DNA of 64,000 nucleotides, from positions 186,001 through 250,000 of the forward strand of contig CAWHKZ010000005.1 of the NCBI GenBank assembly GCA_963830165.1. Reading direction: 5' to 3'. Source of the stretch: Bog-756 sp963830165 (lineage in GTDB: Bacteria; Actinomycetota; Acidimicrobiia; Acidimicrobiales; RAAP-2). Position 1 is the first letter of the stretch. Every line of letters begins with the position of its first letter. The translations under genes and the position numbers were made by a program. Shown here one piece after another: positions 59,946 through 64,000 of this stretch. The notes under the pieces were generated by a model. That model searched no databases. It was not told the DNA's origin and saw nothing but the letters and a program-made list of their open reading frames with translations.

Positions 59946-62900
59946 TCAGCTGTCGATCGTGACGGTGAGCTTCTGGGTGACGGACAGCGACCCGTCGGTG
60001 GCCTTGACCGTGACCACGGCCGTCTTGTCGCCGGCGGCCGGCGTGCCCGACAGGGTGGCCGTGCCGTCGGGCCCCGGGGTGAAGGAGAGGCCGGACTGCT
60101 TCTTCGACAGGGTGGCCGACACCGAGGCACCGGCCAGGGGCGGCGTGGTGGCGATGGTGAACGAACCGTAGGTGCCGGCCGTGAAGGTGGCCGCGTCCGG
60201 CGAGGTGATGCCGAAGACCGTCAGGGTGAAGGTCTGGCTGCTGCCCGGGCCCGTACCGTTGTCGGCCGTGAGGGTGAAGGCGTACACCCCCGCACCGCCG
60301 ACGGGCTTGCCCTCGAGGGTGGCCTTGCCCCCCTTGGAGGACTTGAGTGTCATCCCGGCCGGCAGCCCGGTGGCCGAGATGGCAGCCGACGGGGTGCCCG
60401 AGGAGGTCACCGCGAACTTCACCGCCTTACCCTGGGCGACGGTGTCGGTGTCGGCCGACGTGATGACGGCCGTGTTGGTCGTCGGGACCACGGCGGCCGA
60501 CGGGGCCGAGGCCCCACCGGTGCCGTCGGCATTGGTGGCCGTGACGGTGAAGGTGTAGCTGGCCCCGTTGGCCAGACCGGTGATCGTGCACGTGGTGGCC
60601 GCGGTCGTGGTGCACGTCTTGGGCGGGTTGGAGTTCGACGCCGTCACCACGTAGCCGGTGACGGGCGAGCCCTCGTCGCCGGCGGCCGTCCAGCTGATGA
60701 TGGCCGAGGCGTCGCCCGCCGTGGCCACGACCCCCGATGGTGCGTCGGGCACCGTCGAGGGTGTCACGCTGGTGGTTGCGGCCGAGGCCGAGCTGGTGCC
60801 GTCGGCGTTGGTGGCCGTGACGGTGAAGCTGTAGGCCGTGCCGTTGGTGAGGCCGGTCACGTCGCAGGTGGTGCCGGACGTCGAGCAGGTCTGGCCGCCG
60901 GTGCTCGTCACCGTGTACCCGGTGACGACCGAACCCTCGTCGTCGGCCGCAGTCCAGGAGACGGAGACGGACTGGTCGCCCGCCGAGGCCACCACCCCGG
61001 TCGGGGCGTCGGGCACGGTCGTGGGCGTGACGGGGCTGGAGGCCGTCGAGGCGGCCGACGTGCCCACTTCGTTGGTGGCCGTCACCGTGAACGTGTACGG
61101 GGTGCCGTTGGTGAGTCCCCCGACCGTGCAGGTGGTGGTGGTCGAGGAGCAGGTGTCACCGACGCCGTCGCTCACCGTGTAGCCCGTGACCGCCGAGCCG
61201 CCATCGTCCCCGGGGGTCCACGACACGGTGGCCGACCGGCTGCCGGCGGTGGCGGTCACCCCGATCGGGGCGGCGGGCGGCGTGAAGGCCGGCACCTCCG
61301 CCGACGACGGACCGGAGGCGACCGGCGCGCCCTGCGGACCGGTGCCGGTAGCGGTGGCCGTGTCGGTCACGGAGCCGCCGGTCACGTCGGCCTCGGTCAC
61401 CGTGTAGGTGCCGGTGCAGATCTCCGAGTCTCCGGGGGTCAGCGTCGACGACGGGCACGTGACCCCCGAGTCCAGGGTGTCGGAGACGGCGATGTTCGAG
61501 ATCGTGGTGGTCCCGGTGTCCGTCACCGTGTCGCTGAACGGGACGGAGTCACCCGGCAGCCCGTAACCGGTCGACGTGGTCGTCTCGGACAGGCCGAGGG
61601 CCGACGTGGCACCGGACGCCTCCACCGTCAGGGTGAAGGGAGCGGAACTGACGGCGGTGGTGCCGTCGACGGCGGACGCCGTGGTGGTGTCGGTGATCGA
61701 CCCCGCGTCGACCTCGGCCTGGGTGACCGGGTAGGTGGACGTGCAGGTCTCGGACGTACCGGCGGCCAGCGTCGAGTTGGGGCACGAGATCGTCTGGCCG
61801 AGCCCGTCGCTGACCGCGACCGACGTGAGGGAGTCCGGACTGTCGCTCGTGACCACGTCCGCGAACGCCAGGGAGTTCCCGGATGCGCCGTAGCCGCTGG
61901 GGGTGGTCGAGCTCGCCACCGTCAAGGCCGCGCCGACCGACACGGCAGCCGAACCGGACGAACCCGAGAACGTCGAGTCGCCGGAGTAGGAGGCGGTGAC
62001 GTCGTCGGACTGGGCCCCTCCGGAGTAGGTCGTCGTGCAGGTCGCCTGGTCCGGCACGTCGCCGTCGAGAGCCACCGACGGACACAACGTCCCGCCATCG
62101 CCCGTGAACGTCACCGTGCCGGTGGGGTCACCGGCTCCCGTCGCCGGGTTGGAGACCGTCGCCGTGTAGGTGACGGACTGACCGGCCACCGGGGCGCTGG
62201 GCGACGCGGTCACCGTGGTCTGGCTGGCGACCGACTCCGTCGCCGTGGCGGCGGGGTCGAGGGTCACGGTCAGGATGTTCCGGTACAGGTCGGGATCGGT
62301 CGTCCCGATGGTCCACTGGGCGCTCGGGTTGGTGCCGAACGTCTCACCGGCGGTCGCGTCCCCGGGCATGCGGTAGCCCGAGAAGACCATCGTCAACGTA
62401 CCGTCGGAGTTCTGGACCACGCTCGGTCCGTAGGCGCGCCCCTCGTAGTAGGCGCTGATCCCGAGGGGGTCGTCGTGGCCGGCCGCGAGGGCGTCGTCCT
62501 GGGCGACCGATGCGGCGAAGGTGTAGTCGGTGCTGAGCACGACCTGGGGAACCGTCCAGTGTTCGCCGTCGGTGGACTCGCTGTAGAAGATCTGGTTGAA
62601 GGCGTCACTGTCGCCGTCGGCCGCGTAGGCACCGGACAGGAAGAGACCGTAGGTCCCGTTCGGGTTGGTGATGATCGTCCCCGCCGAGCCGGCCCACCGC
62701 ATCTCGGTGGCGTCCGGCGTGCCGGGGGCCGAGTACTTGTTGAGGTCGATCTGCCCGCTGGCGTTGAGTGGGTTGGTGGTGCTCGACGGGTCGGTCAGGT
62801 CGTCGTAGGCGCCGCCGCCGTTGCTGGCGCAGTTGCCCGACTCGCAGCCGGCCCCGCTGATGATTCCCCCGTTGGCCAGGCCGGTCGTCGAGAAGTTCAC

Positions 62901-64000
62901 GCCGTCGGTGGTGTAGGCCACGCGGACGACCGACAGGTCCTCGTTGTTCTTGTAGAGCTTGGACACGTCCGTGGCCTTCCCCTCCCCGGTCAGGGCGAGG
63001 GTGCCCGGCGCCACCGTGGTGGCACCGGGAGCGGCGATGTACGAGTTCGAGGCGTAGGTCCAGCCGTTGTAGGTACTGGCGACGGTGCAGCCACCGAGCG
63101 TCCCGGCCGTCTCGTTGAGGCTGGTGCACGTGAGGGGCACGATGGCCGTGGCCGTGCTGCCCGAGACGTTCGTGGTGGCGCCGATCTGGACCGACCACGG
63201 CCCGGTCGAGGGGAGGTCCTGCGAGATGTACGTGCCGGGCGTGAAGCTGATGGTCTGCCCGGTCGCCGAGTTGAGGGTGCCACTTCCGGTGGTCTCACCG
63301 GCGTCGTAGTAGTTGAGCTCCTTCTCGGTGTACATGACGATGGTGGAGCCGGACGGCGCACCCGGGTAGCTCGGCAGCACGCCCACGATCCCGTCGGGCG
63401 CGACCAGGCCGTTGGTCATCCCGTCGCCTCCGCCCACGTTGTAGGCCGTGGCCGGCACGATCGGATCGCCGGTGATCGGTTGGCTCGCCCCCAGGGTCAG
63501 CGAGCTCGGGCTGTCCCCTGTCGTGCAGTCCTCGATGTGGGTGGTCGGGTTGGCGTTGGCGCCCGAGCAGTAGATCGCGCTGCCGTTGACGTAGAGGCGG
63601 TTGGGCGCATTGTCGTTGAAGGTCGTACCGGTGAGGGAGTTGGCGAAGCCCGGACCGGAGGCGGCGATGATGTCACTGGTGAACGAGGCCAGGCCACCGT
63701 CGCCGGTCGTCTTGTTCGGACCGGCGGGGATCACCAGGCCGGTGTCCGAACTGGGGGTCGTGAAGCCGAGGACCTGCTCGACGAGGTCACCGGCGTCGAC
63801 GGTCAGCGTCTTGCCGGACGCGGTGGTGCAACCGGTCAGCGAGCTGGTACCGAGCCCGGTGCAGGTGATCACGGTGGGAGGGGTACCCGTGCCGGTAGGG
63901 GTCTGGGTGAGGTCGACGAAGCTCCCCACCGTGCCGGTGCCGGCGGTGTTCGGATCCATGACCAGCTGCTCCGGCGAGCCCGGCGTGCCCAGCGTCGTGA
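59946..64000 (-). CDS. Giant secreted multi-domain surface protein (propeller, Ig-like, Fn3), N-terminus off the window
   Basis: At least 1350 residues, open through the right window edge (codons above the ATG at 63959 have no stop), so the signal peptide and start lie beyond. Order from the visible N-side: a beta-propeller/sialidase-like region (about 63950-62230; 'ESTDGEHWTVPQVV'), an Ig-like module ('PVAGQSVTYTATVSNPATG'), two bacterial DUF11-type repeats with 'CPNSTLAAGTSETCTSTYPV', three fibronectin III domains ('VTGYTVTSTGGQTCSTSG'), and two putative Ig (He_PIG) domains with 'ATGLPAGMTLKSSKGGKATL'. No LPxTG or C-terminal helix, so it is probably released or held non-covalently. Thr/Ser/Gly-rich throughout. 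Confidence 0.85.
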   Translation of the reverse strand, partial: TTLGTPGSPEQLVMDPNTAGTGTVGSFVDLTQTPTGTGTPPTVITCTGLGTSSLTGCTTASGKTLTVDAGDLVEQVLGFTTPSSDTGLVIPAGPNKTTGDGGLASFTSDIIAASGPGFANSLTGTTFNDNAPNRLYVNGSAIYCSGANANPTTHIEDCTTGDSPSSLTLGASQPITGDPIVPATAYNVGGGDGMTNGLVAPDGIVGVLPSYPGAPSGSTIVMYTEKELNYYDAGETTGSGTLNSATGQTISFTPGTYISQDLPSTGPWSVQIGATTNVSGSTATAIVPLTCTSLNETAGTLGGCTVASTYNGWTYASNSYIAAPGATTVAPGTLALTGEGKATDVSKLYKNNEDLSVVRVAYTTDGVNFSTTGLANGGIISGAGCESGNCASNGGGAYDDLTDPSSTTNPLNASGQIDLNKYSAPGTPDATEMRWAGSAGTIITNPNGTYGLFLSGAYAADGDSDAFNQIFYSESTDGEHWTVPQVVLSTDYTFAASVAQDDALAAGHDDPLGISAYYEGRAYGPSVVQNSDGTLTMVFSGYRMPGDATAGETFGTNPSAQWTIGTTDPDLYRNILTVTLDPAATATESVASQTTVTASPSAPVAGQSVTYTATVSNPATGAGDPTGTVTFTGDGGTLCPSVALDGDVPDQATCTTTYSGGAQSDDVTASYSGDSTFSGSSGSAAVSVGAALTVASSTTPSGYGASGNSLAFADVVTSDSPDSLTSVAVSDGLGQTISCPNSTLAAGTSETCTSTYPVTQAEVDAGSITDTTTASAVDGTTAVSSAPFTLTVEASGATSALGLSETTTSTGYGLPGDSVPFSDTVTDTGTTTISNIAVSDTLDSGVTCPSSTLTPGDSEICTGTYTVTEADVTGGSVTDTATATGTGPQGAPVASGPSSAEVPAFTPPAAPIGVTATAGSRSATVSWTPGDDGGSAVTGYTVSDGVGDTCSSTTTTCTVGGLTNGTPYTFTVTATNEVGTSAASTASSPVTPTTVPDAPTGVVASAGDQSVSVSWTAADDEGSVVTGYTVTSTGGQTCSTSGTTCDVTGLTNGTAYSFTVTATNADGTSSASAATTSVTPSTVPDAPSGVVATAGDASAIISWTAAGDEGSPVTGYVVTASNSNPPKTCTTTAATTCTITGLANGASYTFTVTATNADGTGGASAPSAAVVPTTNTAVITSADTDTVAQGKAVKFAVTSSGTPSAAISATGLPAGMTLKSSKGGKATLEGKPVGGAGVYAFTLTADNGTGPGSSQTFTLTVFGITSPDAATFTAGTYGSFTIATTPPLAGASVSATLSKKQSGLSFTPGPDGTATLSGTPAAGDKTAVVTVKATDGSLSVTQKLTVTIDS

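Noticed and set aside
1..64000. CRISPR arrays, tRNA/rRNA genes, IS elements, phage or plasmid genes
   Set aside because: No evenly spaced short direct repeats, cloverleaf-like or rRNA segments, transposase or integrase motifs were found on reading either strand.

Overview
The window is very GC-rich and densely coded, and reads as actinobacterial. GTG starts, GTGA/ATGA start-stop overlaps, two luciferase-like (LLM) oxidoreductases, a GTTT-N15-GGGTA promoter class of the SigB/SigF type and tandem 'GYWLVAADGGIFAFGD' propeller repeats point to the class Acidimicrobiia (inference; no 16S or marker gene is present). No tRNA, rRNA, IS element, prophage or CRISPR array was seen.

Layout. 1-4.5 kb: arginine deiminase operon (permease, arcA, arcB, arcC). 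4.6-12 kb: DUF3293 protein, small secreted protein, secreted GH3 glycosidase, and a leftward operon (hypothetical, phosphoribosyltransferase-hydrolase fusion, erythromycin-esterase-like) resembling parts of the mycobacterial dormancy set. 12-24 kb: a general-stress island with an rsbV-rsbW-sigB-like operon, an RsbU-like response regulator/PP2C phosphatase, CHASE3 histidine kinase, single-domain response regulator, extra STAS and HATPase switch proteins, hemerythrin, DJ-1/PfpI protein, iron permease-like protein and small stress proteins. At least six strong and three or four weaker SigB-type promoters lie in its intergenic gaps, one directly before the sigma operon.

24-36.5 kb: panD, a GGDEF-EAL protein, DUF3089 lipoprotein, ArsR-SRPBCC pair with an operator over the start codon, TMEM175 channel, DUF1269 protein, SDR, histidine phosphatase, MFS exporter with divergent ArsR repressor, and a secreted propeller-repeat protein. 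36.5-44 kb: aldehyde dehydrogenase, two-domain VOC protein, acyl-CoA dehydrogenase, CsoR-type repressor with metal permease, YjbR protein, rlmN, then a 390-bp gap holding a near-perfect ParB site (parS) and two related palindromes before nrtR. 44-60 kb: acetyltransferase, DSD1-type PLP enzyme, LLM oxidoreductases, sulfatase, diiron ferritin-like protein, MFS exporter, SDR, glycosyltransferase, two GGDEF proteins. 60-64 kb: 3' part of a giant secreted multi-domain protein running off the window.

A recurrent oddity is broken reading frames: rlmN and the aldehyde dehydrogenase each carry two frameshifts, a metal permease and an anti-sigma factor one each, and two further genes (STAS protein, nrtR) lack a stop where their domain ends. 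Most lie in or beside short G/C runs, so assembly indels are as likely as real decay.
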